Shown here piece by piece: positions 49,538-60,197 of a DNA stretch of 64,000 bases. The notes beneath the pieces are model-generated. The model did not search any database. It had not been told where the DNA came from and was given only the letters and a program-made list of their open reading frames with translations. Within the stretch, counting starts at the first letter, position 1. Each line of letters begins with the position of its first letter. Position numbers and translations under genes: made by a program. The stretch comes from Hortaea werneckii (lineage: Eukaryota > Ascomycota > Dothideomycetes > Mycosphaerellales > Teratosphaeriaceae), in the NCBI GenBank assembly GCA_037044905.1, contig JBAOKB010000020.1, positions 1,426,001-1,490,000 of the forward strand, given 5' to 3'.

Positions 49538-51529
49538 TCCTGCATGTTTTCCCTTTAGAGCCAAATACAAGGCGGCGTGAGCAGTCCTCAGTGTTGAAAA
49601 TGTCATTCAGCGTACACAAACTCAGAATCTCTGCTCCCACATCTTTCTAGACGCTTTTCCATGCCTTGCTCTGCCTCCTTTGTCGTAGCGCGTCAGACGG
49701 TCTAAGGACCAAAGAGAAAGTACCTGTCTCTTCCACTCAAGTCCATGCGGAAAGGCACTTAACGACTCCGGAACCCTGAGCTATCTAGGTAGCAGCCCAT
49801 AATTACGAGAGGTGGGCGGAAGCCCTTCTTCAACCTCAACTCACGCCGCCGCAACAAAAGATAAGAGTCCGATGAGAGTTCGAACCCAGAGCAAAAATGA
49901 AATGAGAAAAAATGAACCCATACACCGTTCCCTACCGAGGGGGCCGCGGGACTAAGGAAAACATCATGCTCCCAACCATCCATGAGCAATCATGTGTTTT
50001 TCACTTTTTGCGAATTTCTGCAGCAAACTACGACCAAGTAATACCCCCAACTGATTTAGAGCAACATACGAGGTGTAGAATGGTGCTTTTCAACGAAGGT
50101 GGCTGTGCGCGCGCAACTTATATATTCTTTCTTTCGTGCCGACGTGCTGCCGGGCACGTGAGCGTTCTTTCCTTTTTCGCTCTTCTGTCCTGCTGAGCAC
50201 CTCATGGCGTCGGTGTCCGGGAAGCCACGCTGGGATGCTCAGGCCAAGCACGTCTGACGACGCTTTCTGTCGCTCCTGGGCTTTCACATGCGGATTCGTT
50301 CAATGTTGCTTCCTTTTCAGACCGAGTGCTGCCACCCTGAAGGCCGGAATCTCGCACCTTCCATTTCGGCATCCGCATCTGCCAAGAGACTAACGTTATG
50401 GAGCCATTGCGACGATGGCATTGAGGGCCATGCTACCACACGTCCTGTACGGAAAGCCTGTCATCAAATCGCTGGCCTCAAGACGTCCTAGGCAGTTGCC
50501 GCAAGGCTGCTCACCCAAAGCAAAGCTGGGCGCGACTTCGGACGAGACTGTTCCTTGCTACATCTTCGCCCCGTCCGCACTTCATCTTCGATAACTGGGT
50601 AAACAAGGCGTGTTCCCGAGCAAAGCGTTCTAGAGCATTCCGAATACGAGGGAGCTGTCGAAAAGATGTTCTTTGGAAACCGCAAAACTTAGGAACATGG
50701 ATCGGAGAGCTCTGCATATTGACTCCACGTATGCTAGCGAAGTTAGCACTCTACCTACAGCGAGTGAGACTGACTTCTGTAGCAGCACTGAAAGTGGAAT
50801 CCTGGAAAGCAGTCAGTGTATTGCGAAGGTAGTCGGAAGAGATGACAATGTCTAGCCATAAATTGCCCTCTGCCGTTGACACAATGGCATGCAAGGCCAT
50901 CAAAAGGCTCGAATGCATCAACCCCCATGCACAAGAGCCAGACGATCGAGAATCGAGGTCGTTTCAGGCATTGATAGTAAGCCGTACACATGGCTAGGCG
51001 CCAAGCCAAAATCTTCCCGATTAATACTGTACCAGTGAAGGATTCGCAAGTGCCTTGCTCTTCCCCTCTCCCGTGCGTGCCGATGCCATGCTGCATGTCC
51101 GAAGTGGCAAGTGAGCACGAGACTGTAGTGTTTCTTTGGCTCCCAGACACCAGGTTGCTTAGCTCTGCAAGCTTCTTACAGACATGATCTCACAACATAT
51201 CATGGATGGTGAGCTTTCCACATTCACCAGCGGTAGTGTGCTCCGTCTCATGTGAATTCTCGCTAAGTCAATGCTGGTTAGCGTTGCGCAAGCGTGCGTC
51301 ATTGTTGAGAGTCTCATCTCGGCTGTCAGCGCCTCCCAAGCGGCACGGCGTGCATTGTCAACAACTCTACCAAACTTTATTAATGGAGCTGCCCATATCG
51401 AGCTAATTGCTATACTCGCCACACCTTGCAGCTTTTTCATGATCAGTGGGAAGGCGTCTTTTTGACGCGTCCGTCTGTGTTACCCGTCTCGATTAGGTAG
51501 GCGGCCGACATTGCGCTCGCTCACCCATC
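49538..51529. other. Gene-free region, about 2.0 kb
   Basis: Between the SDR stop and the ALR/MNR2-like start, same orientation. No frame of more than about 130 codons and no recognisable protein. It includes TATCTAGGTAG near 49784. It probably holds the SDR 3' UTR and a long promoter/5' UTR for the transporter. Confidence 0.5.
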
Positions 51530-54312
51530 ATGGCCTCGAACTCGAAAGCCGACATCAAGGAGATATCAGGTCCTTCGTCAATGGCGAAACCCGGCACCGC
51601 GTCCAATCCTCAGTCCCAGACACAGAGCGCCGAACAGTCTACGGCCGAGACAGGCCAGTCTCAGGCGCCGCCTGGGAAGCCTAAGAAAAAGCGACCGCGT
51701 GGAGGCAAAAACAGGAGAAAGAATCGCAAGCAGAGCTTTGTGGCGCCGTCGGAAAGCAATGCGGATGAGGTCGAGCAGCGGCCGAGTCTGCTGGACGTAC
51801 CACGAAGTTCGGCGCAGCAGGCCAGCTTCTATAGACTGCAGACGGGCAACAGGAGCAATACCAGCTTGGAGAGCGAGGCTTTGCTTGATCACCGGCAACA
51901 GAGTTCTCCTAGAAGCAGGAGACAGAGCTTGCAGCAGGGATTTGTGAGGCCCAGCTTGCCTGTGCAAAGGCATCGTGGGTCCCAAACCTCTGGCAAAACA
52001 GGTGGCACAGGGCCGACGAGAACACCGAGGATGATGCAGACGATTGAGAATCCTATAAGTGAAGGTGAAGACGAAGCCGCGAACGACCGAACACCGTTGC
52101 TTGGTTCTAGTAGCAAGAACAAGTCCCGCCCTCAGGTGTCAAGAGGCAATAGTACAGGAAACTACGGCAGCCATGGGTCTCATGGAAAACCCAGAAGGTC
52201 TTCGAGAGGTTCGGCAACCTCTTCGCGGCGCAAGATTGGGTCGCGAGGTGCTCGGCAGTTTCAGGCGACTGTGGAGAGCGATGAGGAGGACTTTGATGTC
52301 AACAACCCGCCCTCAGTACCTGGCTCACCAAAGTTGGGCAACTTGGACGATGTGATGATCGCAGAGCTGTCCAGCAGCCACGACCGGAATCGAGATGCTG
52401 TTATCGACATTGATGGCGACGACAACAGAAGATACTCTGGTACCTCTGATGAAGGCTTGAGGAGAAGGCAAACGGTAGCAGACTTGGCCGAACGTGACGT
52501 GTGCTTCCCAGTAGATGCCGGCATGTCAGAGCTCGGCGAAGAGGACACGAGGAGCCAGGCGGACTCCTCACGCGCAAGGCGCAAGCGCAGACGCCAATGG
52601 CCTGACCTTGAGTTCCTAGAGGAATATGCCCAGGGCGAGAGAGAAGAGATCATACAGCAAGAGCAGATCCGCAGCAAAAAGATTTCGGAACCGATGATGA
52701 TCGGCGGACGTCTAAGGCCTGGCAAGACAGCTTGGCATAGGGAAGAGGATGATAGGCAGTTCCGCTTTACCTACTTCAACGAGCTGTTGGATGGTACAAT
52801 ACACGCAAGGAACATTTCAGATCTCGTTCAAGATGGAACAAATTTCCGGGATTTGTTCTTGCCAGATCCCGTGGAGCTCAGCGAAGATGAATCTGGCGAT
52901 GACGGGGAAGGAGATGGGAACGATGATTCACTCTTTCGCCCTGCCATGGGACATCATCACCAGCCCAATGGGCGGCTGCCATCGATTGCCCAGCTGCAAA
53001 AGGCTCCGTCAGCACTCAGCGAGACAGGTACGGAGAAACGCTCGCATTCTATCAGCAGGTCCAACACGGGCACGAATACCCCTCGCGAGCGTGACGGCAG
53101 CGGCACCCCTCGTCCACGAAACAATCGCGCAAGCAAGCGGTTCGGACCCAGACCCACATTCTGGCTCGATGTCTTACGTCCGACCGAGGATGAGATGAAG
53201 GTACTTGCACGCGTATTTGGCATCCACCAGCTCACGACGGAGGATATTCTGATGGAAGAAGAACGCGAGAAGGTGGAACTGTTCCAGAACTACTATTTCG
53301 TCAATTACCGCTCTTTCGAGCAGGACAAGGACAGCGAAGATTACATGGAGCCAGTGAACATCTACGTTGTCGTGTTTAGGGATGGCGTTCTGACATTCCA
53401 TCAAACAATGACGCCTCATCCTGCCAATGTGCGGAGAAGGATTCGGCAACTTAACGACTACATGAGCCCAACCGCAGACTGGATCAGTTACGCAATGATC
53501 GATGACGTGACAGATGTATATGCGCCTCTGGTAAGCCAGATTGAGCAGGAGGTAGACAACATTGATGACAACATTCTCTACATGCACCAAAACTCGGCCG
53601 ACTCTATCACTATGGACAGCGAACAGCGACAAAACGCCGGTGCCAAGAGTGGCAAGAACCAGGCTGCCACCACTGAAAAGGAAGGTGGTCTCAAGCCAAC
53701 GAACCAAGGCGACATGGGTGCCCGCAAGGCTGAAGGCGAATTGACCGCTGGAGAGTCCGGCGGCGACATGCTCAGGAGAGTTGGTGAATGCCGTAAGAAA
53801 GTCATGGGGCTCTACCGTCTCCTCGGCAACAAGGCAGATGTGATCAAGGGGTTCGCGAAGAGGTGCAATGAGCATTGGGAAGTGGCGCCGAGGAGCGAAA
53901 TCGGTCTGTATCTGGGTGACATTCAGGATCATATCGTGACCATGACTGGGAACCTGTCGCACTACGAAAGGTAAGCTTCCATCCCCTCCCCTGGATTTTA
54001 CGAAAAGGGATACTAACCTCCTATGATTTCTGTAGCCTCCTGAGCAGAGCCCATAGCAACTATCTCGCCCAGATCAACATCCGGATGAACGAGCGTGCCG
54101 AGCAGACCAACGACGTCCTCGGCAAGTTGACGGTGCTCGGTACCATCGTGCTGCCGATGAACATCGTGACCGGCATGTGGGGCATGAACGTCTGGGTCCC
54201 CGGGCAGAGCGCCGAAGGGAATTTGACGTGGTTCTGGTGTATCACCGCAGGACTGTTGGCTTTCGGTTTGATCTGCTATTTTATCGCGAAGAGGGTGTAT
54301 GGGATTGTGTAA
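51530..54312 (+). CDS. ALR/MNR2-type Mg2+ transporter (CorA superfamily)
   Basis: Two exons, 51530-53970 and 54036-54312, with a 65 nt intron (GTAAGC donor, perfect TACTAAC branch). The product is 905 aa. The N-terminal 530 residues are disordered: a basic KPKKKRPRGGKNRRKNRK patch, then Ser/Arg-rich and acidic parts. The CorA domain starts at about residue 535 (FGPRPTFWLDVLRPTEDEMK, then GIHQLTTEDILMEEEREKVE). It ends in TM1 with W-G-M-N (GMN at about 863-865) and TM2 (FWCITAGLLAFGLICYF). Fungal homologues are Alr1/Alr2 at the plasma membrane and Mnr2 at the vacuole. An insert in the stalk helix region (about 690-745, Gln/Lys/Gly-rich) interrupts the coiled coil. Which membrane it serves cannot be told from sequence. 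Confidence 0.92.
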
Positions 54313-54869
54313 GAATTAGTCAAAGAAAGACACGCAGTGCGAGAGTCTATGGCGTAATGTTGGATGGACGAAATTTGGTGTGGTTTTCGGCGTAGTGGGA
54401 AGCAGACAATAGAGAATTCTTCTTGAGAGGTTTCAAGCTATCGCTCGCTCTATCTGCGTTCTCTTCCGCTTTGTCGTGAACATCCGGCAGCATCGCCACG
54501 CCTGTGCACGTTTTTAATCGCTTGTAAGCTTGCCATGCATCCACGGTCTACTTATGACGGCACAGCAAGCAAGAGCAGTTATCGGCATCCAAGTTTGCCC
54601 CTGCAGCTGCACAGTCCCTTCCAGAGCCCTTCAGCCTTTGACTTGTTGTCGAAGACTGGTTCATGTACATTAACGAATGTGACCATACCAAGCGCAAAAA
54701 GATAGGACCCGCGCGCAGTATTCAAGACGAAGCCTATGGGATGGAGGAACGAATTGGGAAGCCGTCCACACACTCCTGCCGCCATAAGTGGTTACCAAAG
54801 GCTAGACGATATGCTTTCAACGCTGAAGGAATGAAAACGGGAAGAGAGGTAGGAGTTCATGCTTGCGAT
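54313..54869. other. Convergent 3' spacer, 557 bp
   Basis: Between the transporter stop and the stop of the conserved minus-strand gene. No gene, repeat or RNA motif is seen. Confidence 0.5.
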
Positions 54870-56821
54870 CTATTGAGGGTGACCAGAGCCAGGCCTCTCT
54901 TCAGCCACAACAGGTTCTCGCGTCAGGTAGCTCATCACGCCCCAGAGCGCTCGATAAGCCTCTACCCGCTGCTCCATGGCGAAGAGATCGTACCATTGCG
55001 AGCGCTGCAGTTTTGGACGGTACCATTCCTCTTCTTGTGGTCTCGACTCTGGCATTTCACCTGACACTAGGTAGTCGATGTAGGCCACGTGGACGGTGAG
55101 TTTCAGTATACAGACGTGATGGTTGAGCGACGAGACCATGAAGACCTGTACACTTGCGTCAATGATGAAATTGAAAACCGATACACTCGACTGAAGGGTC
55201 GTACCTCGTCATATGGAGATTCGGGGTCTTTGCCGATTGCGGTATAATCAAGTTTCTGTGTAATCGTCAGTCAACGCGAACAGAATCCCAGTGGTGAACA
55301 AGGACAAACCGGATCCCACGTGCTGCTGCCGCACTTAAGCTCCCTCCAAAGCATCGCCGGGGTCTTCCTGACTCGCCCTTGGCTATAGTCCTTTTTCTTT
55401 CGCCCTCTAGCTTCTCTGATACCCTCCAAGAGGTCTTCGGAAGCTTGGACGACGTCGGCGTTACCCTCTTCTTTCTCCATTTCGCCACCGGGTCCGCCGC
55501 CCCATCTAGGAATCGTGGTCCACCATTTACCCTCACCGGGCCTCACTTCGATCTTGCCTTCTCTGCGCCGCTCCTGGGCGATCTGCAGCATGCCACCGAG
55601 CTCGCGCATCAAGTCTAACCTTGACTTGCCTTCAAGAGGACATCCGTCATCATCGACGAAGTCAGTATCACTGCGGACTTGCAAGGCCAGCATCGGTCCT
55701 TCTAAGCAACCTTGTCGAGCCTTCATACGATCCTTGGGTAGGCGATACACGGCTGCGGTCTGCCTCACGGGAAGTCTCAGCTTGCCAAAGTGGACAATAG
55801 GCATCTGACGAGGCGGGGAGACAGTGCACTGGAACGGCCATACTGTGCCCTCAACAAACGCACGCACTGCCTCCGCGCGGAAATTGTCGGGCATGTTGCG
55901 TCCAGTCCCGGTTCTCCAGCCACTGTAACGGAGCTCTGAGGACTCTGCCAGGCTGCTGGTGGACATTAGATCGCGGACCGCGTTAGCTGGCGCATTTCTC
56001 TTGCGCTCGGTCTCGGATGAGAGGCCTTTGGAGATATGAGCTTCACCGCCATTCGCATCCGCGGTGTTCGAGATATTCGGACCCTCACCATGTCCGTTCC
56101 GGGTGTCCTCCAGCCGCTGTCGTTTCGCGCTCTGCTCGCCGTCCTCTTCCGAGGGAAGCGCTTCAGAATACGCATCCTTGCTGCAATCCCAGTACTGGCC
56201 CATATTCTCAAGGCCTTCCCAGAACTTGCGCATGTACGCCAACCTAGGAGCTTTAACTCCATTCCTAAGCGATCTCGTGAGGGTGCGATAAGCCGTTTCG
56301 TTATCTACTCGGAGCTCTGTCAGGCGTTCATCAAAATCCTTTCGCTTGCGCGAGGTTGCCGCATCGGCCTTGGTGGCGTCTGAATAAGACGCGGCATTCA
56401 TAGCCTGCTGGGGCGCCATCGGAGGCAAGTAAGAAGAGCCATCTGAAGCAAGCGGTAGGAGCTCGTCGGCTGTGCACTGCGGCTGGACCTCAATGTTTAG
56501 GGAATCCTGGTGCTCGCGCGATACATCAGCTGGCTTCAAGATCCTGGCGAAGAGCGTCTGGAGGTTAGGAGGAGCCTCGGAGTCATTCCAGTCGGCGGCA
56601 TGTGAGGACTGATACGTTGGAAATGTTACGGGCGTGGGCTCAGGCGGTGGATCACGCTCTTCCTCGGGGTCTGTAGCGCTGACACCGGTGCCTGGTGAAG
56701 ATAGACGTTAGTCTCCAGTCACGTACTGTCAGACTGATGAAAGCGTGCCGTTCAATTCCATGTGCTCCTCACGATCTCGCTTCTTCCTTTTGGAACTCGC
56801 CATCCACGACGTCTTAGCCAT
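54870..56821 (-). CDS. Conserved fungal protein of unknown function, four exons
   Basis: Exons on the minus strand: 56821-56773, 56691-55310, 55255-55205 and 55145-54870; introns of 81, 54 and 59 nt with GT-AG ends. All phases agree, giving 585 aa. I recognise the C-terminal pattern (WDP-KLDYTAIGKD, EVFMVSSLNHHVCILKLTVH, then WYDLFAMEQRVEAYRALWGV) as a conserved fungal module but cannot name it. The N-terminus starts MAKTSWMASSKRKKRD and is basic. The middle has R/K-rich and Gly/Asp-rich parts, plus a globular stretch with WPFQCTVSPPRQMPIVHFGK and GKWWTTIPRWGGGPGGE. The basic N-terminus suggests a nuclear location, which is inference. The first exon is short (16 codons) and chosen because only it gives the right phase. 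Confidence 0.72.
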
Positions 56822-57630
56822 TGCGCTCGCATAGCTTGACTGGGAGCCAGCAGTTGCGATCGAGTAGTAACCGAGGCCACATATCAAGAGGACTTGATGC
56901 TGTTAGACTTCAGTCCGTTTCACCTGCTCTTCACCGAATGAAGATGACTTAGTGGCAAGCGGCCCCCTTCTACTGCGCGCGATAGATCGCATACCTTCAG
57001 GCTGGGCCAACGCATGCGTGAGACAAAACGAGCGACAGGACTTACCGCTGAAGACGCCCGTCAAGAACATCTTGCTGCTCGCATGGACCGGGTGTTGGTT
57101 TTACTGTGACAAACTTGCAGCAGAGCGCATGAGGAAGGCCCCAAGCGCTGAACCCGGCCCAGATGGGGCTATGGAGAAGAGCATGTGGTCTATAGAATCC
57201 ATTCTAATTTTCGCTCGCCTTTCGCTGCAGCTCTTCGCGCCAAACGCCGCAGTCATGCAGACGTAACGTCGTGCAGGCAAGGGTGAGCGACGCAGGCGCA
57301 GCCGCGACAGCCGGCCCGGCTACGGCCCAGACATTTTGACTTCGGCGATTGGTATTGACCTAACAACTACTATAGTATGTAATGCATTGAATGTGATGAC
57401 TTCTTAATACCGCCTTACTGTATCTGGCGCCCTCCAATCGCTTCATTTGCAATTAGAGAATCCGGATCCAATCCGTTTCACTCCAAACTTCAGTATGAGA
57501 ATAGGCGCGGTCACGGCATTGAGGCTCTTTGAGATTGAGAAGGTCCGTACATTTGTATCAACGCTAAAGATATTTCCACGCCATATATATTGTGTATAGT
57601 ATGAACCAGAACGGAATGGCCTTCAAGATC
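56822..57630. other. Spacer, 809 bp
   Basis: Between the start of the four-exon gene and the stop of the Gfo/Idh/MocA gene, same orientation. It is GC-rich near 57270-57320 and AT-richer towards 57600, where the 3' UTR of the oxidoreductase should lie. No supported gene. Confidence 0.5.
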
Positions 57631-58647
57631 TTACTGCTTGTCTGCTGGGTACAGGATCCCATTCTGCCTCCTCAGGTCCGTCGTCACTCTCAACACAATC
57701 TTCGATATCCGCTCCAGCTCCGCAGCAGCCTTTGTATCCTTCTCGTTCATGATCCTCGCGAATTCCACAGCCTCCTCTTCCATGTTTACATTGGGCTTCT
57801 GCACCGTCTTGTACGGGCCAGCCAGCTCCTCGGTGTTCTTCGTGTGCGGGTTGAAGTGCTTGATGGTGCTGATGTCGGTGGTGCTGTTCGTGGTGATCGT
57901 GCCTTGTTCACCGTACACTTCGCACGGCGCCGTGCTGGTGTAGCTCTTGGCCTGGTTGATCTGCACGCCAAAGCCGTCGTAGCGGAGGGTGATGACGCCG
58001 CCGGCGTCTACGCCTGTGCGGCAAATGTACGGAGCGTATGTCTGCGACTTGGGCTCGCCGAAGAGCGCAACGGCGAATGTGACCGGGTAGACACCCACAT
58101 CGACCAAGCTGCCTCCGGAGAAGTCCAGCGCGAAGATGTTGGGCGTCTCGCCGTTCAGGACGTTCGTGTAACGGGATGAGAATGAAGAGTAGGTGAAGCT
58201 GGCACCATAGATCGGTCCAAGCCTCTTCTCCTCGTTGACGAACTTCTGCAGAAGCTTGTAGTTTGCTTCTTGGATATGCCTGTACGCCTCAATCAAGAAA
58301 ACACCCTGCTCCTTCGCCAGCTTAAAGAGGTCTTCCAGCTCTTCCGGGGTCGAAGTGGCAGGCTTTTCCAGCAACACATGCTTCTTTGCTTTCAACGCTT
58401 GCTTTGTCTGTGCGTAGTGGAGTCCGTTGGGCGAGGCGACGTACACGGCCTGCATGCCGCTATCGCCGAAGAAGCTGTCGAGGGAGTCATACGTGTTACT
58501 GCAGCTATACTTGGAGGCGAAGGATTTCGCCTGCTCCTGCTTACGCGAGTAGACTGCGTGGAGCTTCCATTGGCCTGACTTGTGCGCCGCAGAGATCCAC
58601 GAATCTGTGATCCAATTGGTCCCGATGACGCCGAAAGTGATGGTCAT
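57631..58647 (-). CDS. Gfo/Idh/MocA-family NAD(P)-dependent oxidoreductase
   Basis: A single-exon gene of 338 aa from the ATG at 58645-58647 (MTITFGVIGTNWITDSWISA); the frame extends upstream without conserved content. The N-terminal Rossmann half has a modified glycine loop (GVIGTNWIT rather than G-x-G-x-x-G). The family EKP motif is intact in HVLLEKPATSTPEELEDLF. The C-terminal half is the usual alpha/beta substrate domain, with GGSLVDVGVYPVTFAVALFG marking the conserved D-x-G-x-Y/H region. Members oxidise or reduce sugars, inositols and related polyols. Substrate and cofactor preference are unknown. The adjacent CNS1 gene is not functionally related. Confidence 0.88.
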   Translation of the reverse strand: MTITFGVIGTNWITDSWISAAHKSGQWKLHAVYSRKQEQAKSFASKYSCSNTYDSLDSFFGDSGMQAVYVASPNGLHYAQTKQALKAKKHVLLEKPATSTPEELEDLFKLAKEQGVFLIEAYRHIQEANYKLLQKFVNEEKRLGPIYGASFTYSSFSSRYTNVLNGETPNIFALDFSGGSLVDVGVYPVTFAVALFGEPKSQTYAPYICRTGVDAGGVITLRYDGFGVQINQAKSYTSTAPCEVYGEQGTITTNSTTDISTIKHFNPHTKNTEELAGPYKTVQKPNVNMEEEAVEFARIMNEKDTKAAAELERISKIVLRVTTDLRRQNGILYPADKQ

Positions 58648-58904
58648 TTTGCCTTCTCTTTTGTGCGAATCGGGAGATCGAGTAGTACAAGTCAAAATGT
58701 TGGAACAGAGAAGCTCACTGTGTATAAACAGTTTGGAAGATCTACAAGTTGTTGGTATCGGCCAATCTGACTTCACAATGGTGCATGAACGTCACAGTGG
58801 AGCCCTGGAGCGAAAGCTTCAGAGCTGTGGAGCTCGCCCGCGATTGGTCTTGGCACTATTGCATTCTTCGAAGCGTACATAGAGGTAGATTGCACAAGTA
58901 TCAA

Positions 58905-60197
58905 TCATTGCTTTCCCTTTCGCTTCTTGAACTCTTCAATGAAGGCAGAAGACTTCGCCTTTGGTACCACGCTGACCTTGACCAACCCGTCTACCACTTC
59001 CACTTTTCCGCTTCCGAGCAGCTTCAGCAAGGGCAGGTTCTTGCCCGCCTTGATGAGACCCCCGGTGATTGTCTCCATATAGCATTCCACGTCTGCGAGT
59101 GCGTACTCGTGTCCCTGATCCCAAGGGAGAGGCAGGATGTACTCCAAATGTTGAGACAGAGTTTCATCTTCCGTGAATGCCTTCACGAAATCGCTCTGTG
59201 CATGGAGCGGGTACAGAAACGTGACAGGGAATGTCAGAGCTGACTTGGGATCCATCGGGTCTGCAAGTGAGATGGCTGCATCCTCCATGTCGGGGGCATC
59301 CTTGGTAGTTTTGGTTGCAATGTTACGTGCCTTTAGGGCAACCTTCAGCGTCACGTCTTTTCGTTTGGCTTGTTCTTCACGCTCCTTGCGGCGTGCTTCA
59401 GTCTCCTCGAGGTGCTGCTTACGTTTCTCAACCTTCGAGAGCAGCGTCTTGAGCGCAGTATTGGCCGGATCAAATCTCAAGCCACATTGGCTGGCCTCCA
59501 ATGCTTCTGGGATCTTGTCGATAGCCAGGCATGCCGTCGCAGCTCGATACCAAGCTTTTACATTCTTCACGTTCAGGCGCAGAGCCCGAGCGCAATCGCT
59601 TTGGCAGGAGCGATAATTTTCTGCGCCGAGATAAGTCAGTTACGGCGCGGAGTATCTGTTCGGGGAGGCTGTGATACTCATCTCAAGGTTGCAGAGCGCA
59701 CGGTTGGCGTAGCAAGCTTCTTCTATCGAGCGTTCCTTCTTCTCTTCAGCCTCCTCATCAATTTCTACTACTCGTTGCTCAGGAAGCTCATCATCGTCCT
59801 CGGGCTCTTGAGGCTGAATCGGGCCCTTCAAGGCCTGGATGGCCTTTGAGTAGAACTCTCGAGCGTCAGGGTATTGCTTGAATTTGACACATTCATTTCC
59901 TTGATTCCGGAAATTTTGCGCGATTTCAGCACGAGTGCCTTCGTAAGCGATGGCCTTCAACGCTTGAATCTGCTCGTTGTCTTCGTCAAGCTCATCCATA
60001 CTGGTCATGAATAGAGGCACTTTCTTCATCTCTGCAAGGACTTCATCTGCAGTTTTCAGCCTACTCGGTGGTACCTCAGCAGAGGCGGCAGGCGCACTGC
60101 CATCTGACGTCTCGTTAGAGGCACCTGGAGTTTTTCCCTCCTCCAAGAGCTTCATTCTTGATTCGATGGCCGCAGCCAATTCCATCTCTTTGTCCAT
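58905..60197 (-). CDS. CNS1: Cns1/TTC4-family TPR co-chaperone
   Basis: Two exons, 60197-59678 and 59620-58905, with a 57 nt intron (GTATCA donor, AACTGAC branch). The product is 411 aa. The splice rebuilds NRALCNLEM-KNYRSCQSDC, the second-to-third TPR junction. Three TPR-like repeats lie at about residues 95-240 (RNQGNECVKFKQYPDAREFY, then WYRAATACLAIDKIPEALEA). A charged coiled coil and the C-terminal wheel domain follow (FPVTFLYPLHAQSDFVKAF, then YILPLPWDQGHEY). In yeast Cns1 is an essential Hsp90/Hsp70 co-chaperone needed for folding of elongation factor eEF2. DPH7 in this window also acts on eEF2, but the two are 25 kb apart and I attach no meaning to that. Confidence 0.93.

Noticed and set aside
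49780..49900. GGTTCGAACTC on the minus strand, resembling a tRNA B box
   Set aside because: The sequence before it is T-rich and cannot fold into a cloverleaf.
57592..58179. 195-codon plus-strand frame
   Set aside because: It is antisense to the Gfo/Idh/MocA gene and has no recognisable domain.
37444..58905. Secondary-metabolite or other functional gene cluster
   Set aside because: The oxidoreductases, carboxyltransferase and lipocalin-like gene are scattered among housekeeping genes, and there is no backbone synthase, pathway regulator or dedicated transporter set.
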